The notes under the pieces are model-generated. The model was not told where the DNA came from. It searched no databases and worked only from the letters and a program-made list of their open reading frames with translations. From contig CM035309.1 of NCBI GenBank assembly GCA_002900995.3, positions 2,176,389-2,240,388 on the forward strand: a stretch of DNA of 64,000 nt, in the 5' to 3' direction. Positions 53,701 to 63,386 of the stretch are shown here, piece by piece; within the stretch, counting starts at the first letter, position 1; each line of letters begins with the position of its first letter. Both the position numbers and the translations under genes were made by a program. Origin of the DNA: Ganoderma boninense. Its lineage: Eukaryota; Basidiomycota; Agaricomycetes; Polyporales; Polyporaceae.

Positions 53701-54731
53701 GGCGTGGGCACAGCAAGCTTGCGCTTGAGGTCTGTGTGCACCAGGGCAAGGCGAACGAACCGTCTAGAGGCGAAACGAGGGATGGAGTGGCGATTGAGTT
53801 TGCCAGCTAGGCATGGCTCGCAGATGGCGCTGGGGGCACGCTTGGAGCGGATGGTGAGGCCCTTGACGAGCTCCTTGTTGACCACAGAGCGCAGGTCGTC
53901 AAGGTTGACATGGGAGCAGCGCTGGTGCCACAGGGCGAGGTCCTCATCGCAGGTGGTAGAGGCGGACATGGCAGACTTGGACTGGGACAGGGTGTGGCCC
54001 AGGAGGTAGCCGACGTTGTGCTCGTTGACCTGGGCCTTGAAGCGCAGCTGCCCCTGGTGGTAGAACAGCACAGACGACGCAGAGAGCTCAACGGAGTAGC
54101 CCTTCTCCCGGGTGAGGTGGAAAATCGACAGGAGGTTGCTGGCCAGGGCAGGGACATGGAGGACGTCATGCAGGACGATGGCAGGGGGCAAAACTCCGTC
54201 CATCTCAGCCGGCTGGAACACCACAGAGCCCATACCCGCAGAGTAGACGATGTGGGAGTTGGCGAGGCGGATGGGGATGCTGTGGGGCGAGTAGGAGCGA
54301 AACCAGTGGCGGTGAGGCATCATGTGCGCTGAGGCACCCGTGTCTGTGTTCCACATGGTTGCAGCAGGGCTGGAGAGCGAAGAGGAGCGGTCTGGGGACA
54401 CATGGAGGGCAGAGGGACAGCGAGGGTCGACCATGGCCACCCCAGCAGTGTGCTGGGGGATGTCATCTGGCCTAACGGCATGAGATGACAAGCAGGTGGG
54501 CCCAAAAGCCATATCCCTGCATTGGCACATGTGGGAGAGCTGGGGGATGAGCTGGGAGGCCTGGGGGGGCGCCCTCTTGCTGGCAGTGCACTGGGCAAAG
54601 CACTGGGGCTTGGAAAAGATGGGGGTGGCACAGAAGGAGTAGGAAGGCATGAATGACATACTGGGATCCATGGGCACGACGTGGGGACGTGGCAACGAGG
54701 GGCCTGGGCGATGACGTGGCGCGCGACGCAC
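50719..54731 (-). CDS. copia Pol polyprotein, one frame slip near 53577
   Basis: Upstream part (to about 53580): protease TMWNTDTGASAHMMPHRHWF; GAG-pre-integrase LALWHQRCSHVNLDDLRSVV and CEPCLAGKLNRHS; integrase start HTDLKRKLAVPTPEGYLYWM and VFVDDATRFWALAYL. Downstream part: integrase KGGEYMGQEFIDFCTEHGIH, PHQNGVAERANRTM; a long Pro-rich linker; RT with QEELQSLVENGTFELV, FAPTPKWASIRAILAIA, KQAGRCWHEKLDEVL and the catalytic PVFVDDITIAGK (51679-51690); RNase H with SLFYLAVATRPDIA, YTDADHAGCPDTGRST and ALSTTEAEFIAAVSCGQEML; end SLPKPKVLEMVKMLGLGT. The two parts join only if one base is added (GAG AAC TGC should read GAG AAC CTG). There is no Gag domain. The first ATG in the frame is at 54671. 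Confidence 0.93.
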
Positions 54732-54907
54732 TGGCGAAACGACGAGGTGAGGGGACGAAAACTGCCTCCTGGAGCGAAGAGAGGAGGAACCAGTCCCAGA
54801 GCGAGCAGATGCGTCAAGCAGAGGGAGCAGGAGAGGAGTGGGGGCTGGGTGAGGCCAGGGAGCGAATAGACAAGCGAAATTTGGAGTCCTGAGGTGCTGA
54901 GAGCGCA

Positions 54908-54919
54908 GGGCTCATAACC
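54908..54919 (-). other. copia primer-binding site matching the initiator tRNA-Met anticodon arm
   Basis: Directly inside the 5' LTR the minus strand reads GGTTATGAGCCC. Its complement, GGGCTCATAACC, is the anticodon-loop sequence of eukaryotic initiator tRNA-Met (CAT anticodon). Drosophila copia and several yeast copia-type elements use internal or half iMet tRNA as primer. Confidence 0.75.
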
Positions 54920-55345
54920 TGTTGGCTGCAGTGGCCCTCAGGACGTCACAATGGCCTGTGTCAAGCTCTGTAAAGTCTATATTGCAGGAAACTAAGATAT
55001 GCTACTCACCTGTGTCAAGCTCTGTAAAGTCTAAGGACACAGAGCCTGACAGAGGCGTCGATACAGCTCATGGAGCACGTGCTAGGTAGAGTATGTAACG
55101 CTGTGCTACTGGCGCCGTTATGGCGCCCAGGGAGCGAGAATTGCGGACTGTACAGTGTAAAGTAGAGCAGGATGCAGATCTAAGCTAGTTGGAGCCTCTA
55201 ATGAAGACGATGTTGTAACTCTATGAGATGTCCTATGCTAACGAAACGAAAAATACCCCAGGTAGGGGACAATGCAATGTACGTACGGTGCGATCGTGGA
55301 CTTGGTGCGATCAATACTGCGGGCGCTACAGCGCCGACTTCAACA
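54920..55345 (-). repeat. copia 5' LTR
   Basis: 426 bp; same ends as the 3' LTR. Differs by a 4-bp deletion near 55187 and by scattered substitutions of both types. Confidence 0.9.
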
Positions 55346-55350
55346 TGCCT

Positions 55351-55710
55351 GAGGTCTGAGTCCGCCCCCAACGAATGGCTAGTGAAGCATTGTTGGACGC
55401 ACTGTGCCACCCCGGGCACACTGATGACCGTACCATGCCGGGTGCGTGAAGGGAGAGATGTCAGAGCTGCATCATTGGATGCAGCGGAGAGAGGAATAGA
55501 GGACCGTGTCATTGGACACAGCTAGAGACAACGAGTCTGGCAGCTGTTGAGCTGCCAGAACATGAGTGCGGGACAGTGCAGGCGCACGTGCACAGGACAC
55601 ATACCCACAGTGCTGTCCAATGCATGACAGGAAGATGAGAGATGCACTGGCACAGTAGTGCCAGCCAAAACGGGCAATTAAGCACCCAAGTAGTGCCCAA
55701 GCACCCTGGG
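55351..55710. other. Hairpin-dense non-coding sequence, right part
   Basis: Continuation of 48860-50273 after the copia insertion. It has the strongest stems: 55466-55485 (GCTGCATC, loop ATTG, 8 bp), 55506-55519 (GTGTC, loop ATTG), 55536-55559 (TCTGGCAGCT, loop GTTG, 10 bp), 55647-55664 (CTGGCAC, loop AGTA, 7 bp) and 55403-55420 (TGTGCC, 6 bp). Confidence 0.6.
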
Positions 55711-56012
55711 TGTTGGCACAGGGGATTGGCTGCGCCCGCAGTCAGTTTGCTCGTGTTTGTACTCTACCTAAATAGAGACCCGACACCAGTTTGATCCCCG
55801 TTCGCTGCGCTATACCTCATGCGTAGCCTGTACACCACTATGACAGAGAAAGTGAGCTCACCGTGTCTCTGACTCGACAAAAAAGCCATGACGTAGTATA
55901 GGAGATTCTTATGTATTTAAAAGCCCATCATATCATATGCAAAGACCTCAGTACTCCATCCTCGTCCTCACGCCTGCCAGTTCAGACTCTGAAAGGACAG
56001 GGCACAATCACA
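55711..56012 (+). repeat. 5' LTR of the second Ty3 element
   Basis: 302 bp, TATA-like TATTTAAAAG near 55914. Its last bases form the left half of a 20-bp perfect palindrome at 56008-56027. Confidence 0.9.
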
Positions 56013-56218
56013 CTTGATCAAGTGTGAGTTCTTTTTGTTCTCACACTCTGCTTAACATCCAAATCATCCTCTATATCGAGACCACTTTTCTCGCTGACTG
56101 GTTAACCCCAAAAGTGCACAGCCACTAGAGCTGCACTCCATCTATTCAAACCGCTCTGTGGTACATCACCATAGTGCTACACCCCCCGATGTACTTAGCC
56201 TGACCTACCTCTGCCTGT

Positions 56219-57442
56219 ATGCAGACTGACCAAGATCTCCTGGGGCAGCTTGCCGCTAGCCTCCTGATCGAGGTGTACAACACCCTCACACCCATCCTCC
56301 AAAACATCGACCAACAGGTCGAGGCTGCCATTCAGGCACCGCCACCCACGCTGCTGCAGCCGCAACCAGCTATCACTGTTGACGACCTCCGTACGTCGCT
56401 CGAGCACACCTTTGCCACCGCTAACTTTGTGGTGCAACCACAAGCACCTACCTCAACAACGTCAACTGCTGCACCCTTCTCTCGCACCAACACAATTAAG
56501 GGGAAACTCCTGCATTTTCACGGGAAGGAAAGTGAAGACGTTAGTGCCTGGCTATTGATAGTTGAAGGGTGCTTACAGGGCCTACACGTAGCAGAAGCTG
56601 ATTGGCTGCAAGTCCTTTTACTCTTCCACGGCAACACAATGTACTGGTACAGTTACTTCTTCAAGAAGGCTTCCGCTATCGGACAAAAGGTTAGCTGGGC
56701 AGATTTAAAATCTGAGCTTTACAGCAAGTTTGACTTACCCCTCCATGTTGAGTCCCTTCACAACCAGATCTGCCATGTTCTGTTCAAAGGGAGCATACTC
56801 TGCTATATAACGGCCTTCCAGGAGATTGAGTCGCAGATCCCTGAAAACAAGATGATGCTCGGCAATCGCAAGTCCTACTTCCTCAACCACTTGCCAATCG
56901 AGTATTGACGTGATCTCTAATGGCCCGGGATGGAACTCAAAAACATGGAGGCTGTGTATCATGCAACCAGGGAGTTGTACCACTTGAACACCTTGTACCA
57001 AAACCCTGCTAGTATGTCACAGCCCAACAGGAAGCAGAAGTCTAAACAGACTCACCACATCTTCCCATCCTTTGCTTCCTTGGCAGGGCATCCTCTGACA
57101 ACATCTTCTGAGCTGCAGCCCATGGACCTAGATGCAATGGAGACAGTGCCAATGAGAGGACCTGTTTCACATCAGCAGAACAGGCTTTGGGTACGTTGCT
57201 ATAACTGCAACTGGATGGGACACTACTCACGTAATTGCTGTGCTCCATGCAAACCCTGTCTGCAGGCTCTCAATATGATAGGCATCGACGATGAGGAAGA
57301 CAACACAGACTCCTTGTCCCTGGTCCAGGAGCTTGGGGACCTGTGCAACTCACCCTCTCAGATCATCTCGCTCGTTGATAGGCATCGAGACCAGCTCAAA
57401 TCAACACTCGAGACTCAGGCAATGACGATCTCCCATCCCTAA
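56219..57442 (+). pseudogene. gag of the second Ty3 element
   Basis: One frame with two nearby TGA/TAA-type stops at about 56906-56918. Gag core: LLHFHGKESEDVSAWLLIVE, LQVLLLFHGNTMYWYSYFFK, VSWADLKSELYSKFDLPLHV, FLNHLPIEY. Zinc knuckle CYNCNWMGHYSRNC (C-x2-C-x4-H-x4-C) at about 57197-57238. An acidic tail (GIDDEEDNTDSLSL) follows. Confidence 0.88.
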
Positions 57443-57789
57443 CAACGTGCTTGGAGATGGATGTTGACACCTACTGGGAGGACAGTGAGGAGGAGCTACA
57501 ACAGTGACAGTGGCATCTTACTACTGACACTGCTCCCCTCCGACAGTAATGAAGAAGATGCCTATTTGACAGCTGCCAACTGGGGAGCCCACACACCATT
57601 GGACGAGTGTGATGCACAAGTTGATGGCATCACTCCCTTCTGGCAACAGCTTGTCCAACCCCTGGAGGAGGCTCAGGTGATAGATGTGGACCTGCCAGAA
57701 GCTGAGTGGCTGCTTTACGTTAATGTGAACTCTCAGACATGAGCCTTTGTGTCTTGAACCTGGATGATGGCACTGACACAAACTAAGAC

Positions 57790-58130
57790 ATACCTGTGTA
57801 CCATGTCCTCATCCTGTTGCCCAACAGGTTCCGTGGCCAGTTCCGATGCATCAGCACCATCATCGACAGCGGCACGGCCTCCTGCTACATCCTTCCCACT
57901 ATCATCCAAGATCTCAGCATCAAGACCTTCCCCATCACCTGAAGAATGATCTAAGGAGCTGGAACAACATCAATATCAGCTGTTGCCCAGTTCAGCATCA
58001 AAATTGGCGGCATTGTATGACCTATCATTGTGTACATCCTTGACTGCGACCGCCTCCGGTATGGCCTTGTCCTCGGCCAAGACTAGATGTGGTGCCACAA
58101 TGCACAGCCAAACTAGAGCACCCGGTCCTA
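57790..58130 (+). pseudogene. Aspartic protease remnant of the second Ty3 element
   Basis: RCISTIIDSGTASCYILPTI has the DSG active-site form. Several stops follow before the RT frame begins at 58138. Confidence 0.6.
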
Positions 58131-58137
58131 ATACCTG

Positions 58138-61117
58138 ATGGATCCGCAGACCGTGCAGACAGCACGGTTGGCCATGGACCCGCCGTGCCGGCTTGTGCAG
58201 GACCAGCCACCATCTTACGTCCAACCACTGCCATATACGCTGTCACCCGAGCTCTACTCCACAATGTTAACACAGTCCTTGGACTGCCTCCCAATGGAGG
58301 AACCCCGTGCATGCCATATCCCTGTACGTGAACAGCTTGCGCATGCCACAGGCACGCTTAGCGACAAGCTGCGGAACCTGGTGAAGAAACGGTTCCCTAA
58401 GCTGTTTGGTATGAAGGTACACTACGACAACATACCTGTATGTCGTATCATGCATGCCATTGACACACGGGATGCCCAGCTGGTCCGTGCACAAGGCCGT
58501 CCACACTCACTGCCTGAGCATGAAGAAATCAAGAAATTTGTAGAGGACGCACTTGAAGATGGCCTTATCGAGCCTAGCATGTCTCCGTGGTCAGCGCCTA
58601 TCATCTTTGCAAAGAAGAAAGGTAGTACTAACCACTTATGCATGGACCATTGCTGGCTGAACGACGTAACTGTCAAAAACGTGTACCTATTGCTGCGTAT
58701 TGACAACACGTACCAGCACTTCCACAGTGCCAAGTTCTTCATGATGCTCGACTTGAAGTCTGGCTACTGGCAGATCCCCATGTATCCTGAATCCCATGAG
58801 AAAACTGCCTTTGCAATGCGCTTTGGCCACTATCAGTTCTGGGTCATAGAGTTCAGCCTGTGCAATGCACCGGCCACCTTCCAGAGCTTCATGAACAAGC
58901 TCCTCCATCCCTTCCTTGATTGCTGTGTGATTGTGTACCTGGATGACATTGTTATCTATTCCAGTGATGAGCACAACCACGTCTGCAACGTACTAAACAT
59001 CCTCGGTGCCTTAACCAAGGCCGGGATTGTTCTCAACGAGAAAAAGTGCATCTTCGCTCACTTGAGCATCCTGTACTTGGGCCACATCATTTCTAACAAG
59101 GGGATCTGTCCTGACCCTGAAAAGGTTAACACAATCATCAGCTGGCCAGTGCCCGACAACATCATGCCTGTCCGTGGCTTCCTCAATCTTGCGGGCTATT
59201 ACCGCCACTTCATCCCTGCTTTCGCGTGTCTTGCAAGCCCTTTGTATGACTTGTTGAAGGGAAGCCCTCAAAAGGGCACACCTATTCAATGGTCAGCCAG
59301 CTGCGAACACACCTTTGCTACTTTGAAACAGAAGCTTACCTCCTCTCTTGTCTTTAGCTATCCCCAATTGTGGCACCTCTTTGTAATCGACACTGATGCA
59401 TCGGGAGACGCTATCAGCAGAATTCTCTACCAGTCTGCTGACCATTTTGATGAGGGGGAAGAAGGAGAAGCATGCTTTAATTTCAAAGAATCAAAACTTC
59501 ATCCTATTGCGTACGAATCAAGACATATATCACCCACCGAGCAATGCTACTCAGCACAAGAACACAAGATGTTGGCAATCAACTATTGTCTCCAGAAGTG
59601 GCAAAGGTACGTCGAGGGCTCACCGATTGTTATCTGCACTGACCATGAGAGCCTAAAGTACTTCCTTTTACAGAAGCACCTTGGCCGCCATCTCGCTCGT
59701 TTTGCTGACAACATTGCACACTTCGATGTGTGAGTGATCTATCAGCCCAGCCCCAATCAGCTTGCTGCCGATGCCCTCTCCAGACGGCCAGAGAACCTGC
59801 ATGTACCCGACTCTGAGACCCTCAGTCCCCTCTTCACACATCCTCTCAACCCCGATCCTGTTCCAGTCGCCCACTTCAAAACACTCAAAAAATGGTGGCA
59901 GCAGCTCCTTGAGGATCCCTCCTTGGAGCCATCCCAACGCAGCTATGCCCTTCAAGATATGAACCTGTGGTAGAAGATTAGCAGCGACACAGGAGACATC
60001 ATGGTATGCATACCTACCAGCTTGGAGGATGCATGCACACTGATCCATGCTGTGCATGACTAGATAGGCCACCTCAGGGGCCATGCCGTCCTCAATATGC
60101 TGCACGTGCGTGCCCAAATACCGCACACAACCAATCTCGTCACCCCAGTTCACCCAGCACAAGGCTCCTGTACTGCAACACTTGCACCCACTTCTCCGCA
60201 TCAACGCATTCGACTACTGGGCCTTCGACTGGATCGGCCTGCTCCAAAAATCTATGAAGGGGAATCAGTACATTCTCACCACACTTGATTACGGTTCTGA
60301 TCTCCCGCATGCCACTGTGCATGCTGCCCGCTTGCATACCGGTGCACTCAAGCTTCTCCACACACTCATCACCCAGTATGGCAAGCCGAAGGCTCTCCTC
60401 ACAGACAATAGAGAGGAGTTCCTCTTGTACCCGTTCTAAAACTACCTCGCCCGGCTCGGTATCAAGCACCTGCGCACTTCGCTGTACTACCCACAGACAA
60501 ATGGCCAACTTGAAAAATTCAACGACAACCTAACGCAGACCCTCGCTTGGCTAGTGGCACCGGACCGGCAGGAACAATGGGACAATTACTTACCAGATGC
60601 CCTGCTCACCGCACGCACACACACCAACACGTCTACCGGAGCTTCGCCCGTCTTCCTTGCGTATGGCTGTGAGGCCTGTCTCCTGAGTGAGCTGACCTTT
60701 GACATGTTGCGCCGCCCTCCTACTGACAGCGAGATTGCGACCTTGCAGCACACATGTCTTGAGCCTGTCCGAGACCTGTCACAGTTCTGTGGGGAGGCTA
60801 ACATGCAGGCTCTGCATTGGCTCAAAGCAGCTGCAGAAAAATGCAAAAATACATGCCGTGATTGTGACATCAGAATTAGCAACCTTGTGCTGTGTTGTTC
60901 ACCCGAGGCCACCAAGTTGCACCTGTGCTGGGACAGGCCCTTTATCATCCATGATGCACCAAAAATGGCTACATACTATGCACCTTGTACAATGCCAAAC
61001 ACCTCAAGCCCTATAACATCTCCGAGGCCACGCCTAGCCTGTGGTATTCCAGCACCGAGTTGCAGCGCTGCAATGCCAAGGCCTGTGTCAAAAATGACCT
61101 TCAAGCCCATCGCATAA
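58138..61117 (+). pseudogene. RT, RNase H and integrase of the second Ty3 element
   Basis: RT/RNase H are open from 58138 to 59733: [73 protein letters not shown] and the catalytic YLDD at 58936-58947, then FLNLAGYYRHFIPAFACLAS, VIDTDASGDAISRIL and ICTDHESLKYF. Integrase lies in another frame from about 60083: AFDWIGLLQKSMKGNQYILT, KALLTDNREEFLLYPF, SLYYPQTNGQLEKFND, GASPVFLAYGCEACLLSEL. In RT the family's RxCVDYRxLN region reads LCMDHCWLND, so key residues have drifted. The element is dead. Confidence 0.9.
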
Positions 61118-61301
61118 CCTAGCCCTGAAAACACATCACTATGACCACTGTGCCCTATTGTCAGCAACACAAAACCACAAAACCCCACAATGGTTAGCAC
61201 TTACTTCTTGTACAAGTATCCTGACCCTGGCAGTGATAGCCCTGCAGCAGAAACAGCCAAGAGGCAGAAGATGACAAAAACAGACTCGACAGGACAAGGT
61301 T

Positions 61302-61316
61302 TGAGAAGGGGGGATA
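61302..61316 (+). other. Polypurine tract of the second Ty3 element
   Basis: GAGAAGGGGGGATAG immediately before the 3' LTR. Confidence 0.7.
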
Positions 61317-61317
61317 G

Positions 61318-61619
61318 TGTTGGCACAGGGGATTAGCTGCACCTGCAGTCGGTTTGCTCGTGTTTGTACTCTACCTAAATAGAGACCCGACACTGGTTTG
61401 ATCCCCGTTCGCTATGCTATACCTCATGCGCAGCCTGTACGCCACTATGACAAAGAAAGTGAGCTCACCGTGTCTCTGACTCGACAAAAAAGCTGTGACA
61501 TAGTATAGGAGATTCTTATGTATTTAAAAGCCCATCGTGTTGTATGCAAAGACCTCAGTACTCCATCCTCGTCCTCACACCTGCCAGTTCAGACTCTGAA
61601 AGGACAGGGTGCAATCACA
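61318..61619 (+). repeat. 3' LTR of the second Ty3 element
   Basis: 302 bp, same length and ends as the 5' LTR, no indels. Confidence 0.92.
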
Positions 61620-62086
61620 TGGCGGCATGACCATGCCAGCGCCAGGACGAGAAAAGGCGCCCATGGAGATTGCAGCCACAATAACCGGAGCACGGGCCGG
61701 GAGATTAGATAACGGCACCTAGCCCGAAGGACATATGATGAGCAGAGTCACATGCCCCAGCCAGAAGTGCAACAAGGCCCAAAATGGAAGGCATACCAAC
61801 CTCCCAGGGTCAGGACTCCAAAAACGGGAGTCATACATGACGCCTAGGGTTCGCATGCCAAAAACAGTTGTCCTGAGCATTGTCCAGGGTCGATACATCA
61901 AATAGGGGTGCTATCAACATTATCTAAGCTTGCATAAGCTGGATAACCCTGGAATAGCCCCATTTCAAGACTAAACAATGCAAAAATGGGTATTTAGAGC
62001 TAAATTATGGCCAATAACCTCCCAAAAAGGCTGGGATAGGCTAGAAAATGCCCCAAAAATCCCAGAAAATGGCGGAAAAATCAGAT
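61620..62086. other. Unassigned sequence right of the second Ty3 element
   Basis: No gene. Short hairpins continue here: GGCATG-AC-CATGCC at 61623-61636 and GACTCC...GGAGTC near 61815-61832. Further on it becomes rich in AAAATCCC/GAAAATGG words. Confidence 0.4.
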
Positions 62087-62156
62087 GGAATATTCTGGAA
62101 GGATTATGTAATCCACCAAAGGTGCCAAAACCTTCTAGAATGGCACAGAATATTCT
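62087..62156 (+). promoter_or_regulatory. Cluster of heat-shock-element pentamers
   Basis: 62087-62101 reads GGAAT ATTCT GGAAG, three perfect alternating nGAAn/nTTCn units. 62132-62141 (CTTCT AGAAT) and 62147-62156 (AGAAT ATTCT) are two-unit sites. This is the binding pattern of heat-shock factor. Confidence 0.55.
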
Positions 62157-62164
62157 GGTAAAGC

Positions 62165-62190
62165 TGCAGCATACATATATAAATGCTGCA
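62165..62190 (+). promoter_or_regulatory. TATA box inside an 8-bp inverted repeat
   Basis: TATATAAA at 62176-62183, bracketed by TGCAGCAT (62165-62172) and ATGCTGCA (62183-62190). Confidence 0.55.
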
Positions 62191-62216
62191 AAGGGAGCCT
62201 TGGAGGATGTCCAACG

Positions 62217-62348
62217 ATGAAGGACCCCACCCTCAAAGCAAGGCTAGCCGCCATTGAACAAGCAGAGAAAAAGCAGAAGAGCACAGCAGTGTCACTGCTT
62301 CACAAGAAGAAGAAGAAGCAGTCTGGTTCACAAAAAGCTGTAATTTAG
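62217..62348 (+). CDS. Short Lys-rich open frame, 43 residues
   Basis: Starts MKDPTLKARLAAIEQAEKKQ and ends in a KKKKKQSGSQKAVI tail. It lies 33 nt after a TATA box and 61 nt after a heat-shock-element cluster. No family is recognised. It may be the start of a longer, truncated transposon protein or no gene at all. Confidence 0.3.
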   Translation: MKDPTLKARLAAIEQAEKKQKSTAVSLLHKKKKKQSGSQKAVI

Positions 62349-63042
62349 CGAATGATTCAGGCATGCAAGCATAGCAATGCAAAGTGCAAGCAGGAGCAAA
62401 GGCTGTTGGCTGCATGTTGGAAAATCCGTCAGAGGTCGAGCTAGAGCAGCAAAGACAAGTAGAATTCTGGTTGTCCTGTACATCATTGTGGTACAGAGGC
62501 AAACGGATGAAGACAAAAAAGTACAATCGCACGCCGTATCGTACGTCGGAAACTCCCAGTGAGCAGGCGCTCACTTGCTCAAAATCTATGCTCCAACACA
62601 CCCCCACAAGCGTGCACCTTGCGAGCAACATAGAATCAGAAATAAAAGGGTCTGTGCACCCTCATAAACCTAAAGAAATGTCAACTCCTCAGCAGCAACT
62701 CGGGGATCTTCTTCAGCTAAACAGGCACTCTGGCACTCGTCCATGGTCAGCGACCAATCATCTGCGCAAATGCTCGCGTAGAGCTCTGCGCACTTTGACT
62801 CGGTGATCAGCGGGAAAGAGGGTAGTGTGGGGTTTGCCTGGGTGTCGTCATCAAGACACTGGAAGGGAGGGGAGGGGTCTCGCTTGACTCGTTCGTCAGG
62901 AATCAGCGGAGATTGGGGTAATCACGTCGCATTGTCGTTGTCATTGTCATTGGATCGCGGGGGGGAAGGCACCATCTGTTGTAATAATGATACATCATGT
63001 TATGGCTATGACCCAGGTGCCTTTTACATCATTTTATGGACA
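62349..63042. other. Unassigned sequence
   Basis: A 140-codon open frame crosses 62384-62806 on the plus strand, but it lacks an ATG at its start and any recognisable motif. I do not call it a gene. Confidence 0.35.
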
Positions 63043-63064
63043 GGTTCCTGATGTATCAGGAACC
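63043..63064. repeat. 22-bp palindrome
   Basis: GGTTCCTGAT, two centre bases GT, then ATCAGGAACC. Perfect 10-bp arms. Confidence 0.85.
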
Positions 63065-63203
63065 CCTGGAGCCTCCGGGACAGCTTGTCGTCGCTTGCCT
63101 TATTTAGGAGGTCCTCCTCCGGGGCCACTGATGGCACAGCATTGCTGCCTCCCAGGCTTATCTAAGCTTGTGGACCACTGTCCCGGGTGCCTGGCTGCCT
63201 CCC

Positions 63204-63296
63204 CCATCAATTCTGGGCTCCCTCCCATCAATTACGGTATTCCCCCATCAATCCTGGGCTCCCCCCATCAATTCCGGGTTCTCCCATCATTCTACC
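63204..63296 (+). repeat. 21-bp minisatellite, about 4.5 units
   Basis: Units beginning CCATCAAT at 63204, 63225, 63246 and 63267, then a partial CCATCATT. The core is CCATCAATTCTGGGCTCCC with substitutions. A stray CTCAATTCTGGGTG near 63367 may be a further diverged unit. Confidence 0.85.
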
Positions 63297-63386
63297 AACC
63301 TCCTGCCCCTCCTGTCCCAATATGGCAGTCCCTTCTTCCTCCCGGAATTGTGTTAGCTGTATCTCCCTCAATTCTGGGTGTATTGA

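Larger units (their letters stand above)
50274..55345 (-). mobile_element. Ty1/copia LTR retrotransposon, 5,072 bp
   Basis: LTRs of 430 bp (50274-50703) and 426 bp (54920-55345), both with TGTTGG...CAACA ends on the plus strand, flanked by a perfect 5-bp target duplication TGCCT (50269-50273 and 55346-55350). The coding strand is minus, so 54920-55345 is the 5' LTR. The two LTRs differ by a 4-bp indel and a mixture of transitions and transversions. The pol frame is open except for one frame slip. Confidence 0.95.
55711..61619 (+). mobile_element. Second Ty3 LTR retrotransposon, 5,909 bp, decayed
   Basis: LTRs of 302 bp at 55711-56012 and 61318-61619, both TGTTGGCACAGG...CAATCACA. The flanking pentamers CTGGG and TGGCG do not match, so there is no target duplication. 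Inside are gag, zinc knuckle, protease, RT, RNase H and integrase on the plus strand, with stops and at least two frame changes. The LTRs differ by 21 transitions and no transversions by hand alignment. Confidence 0.92.

Noticed and set aside
63204..63296. CRISPR-like array
   Set aside because: 21-bp units are contiguous with no spacers, and this is a eukaryote; it is a minisatellite.
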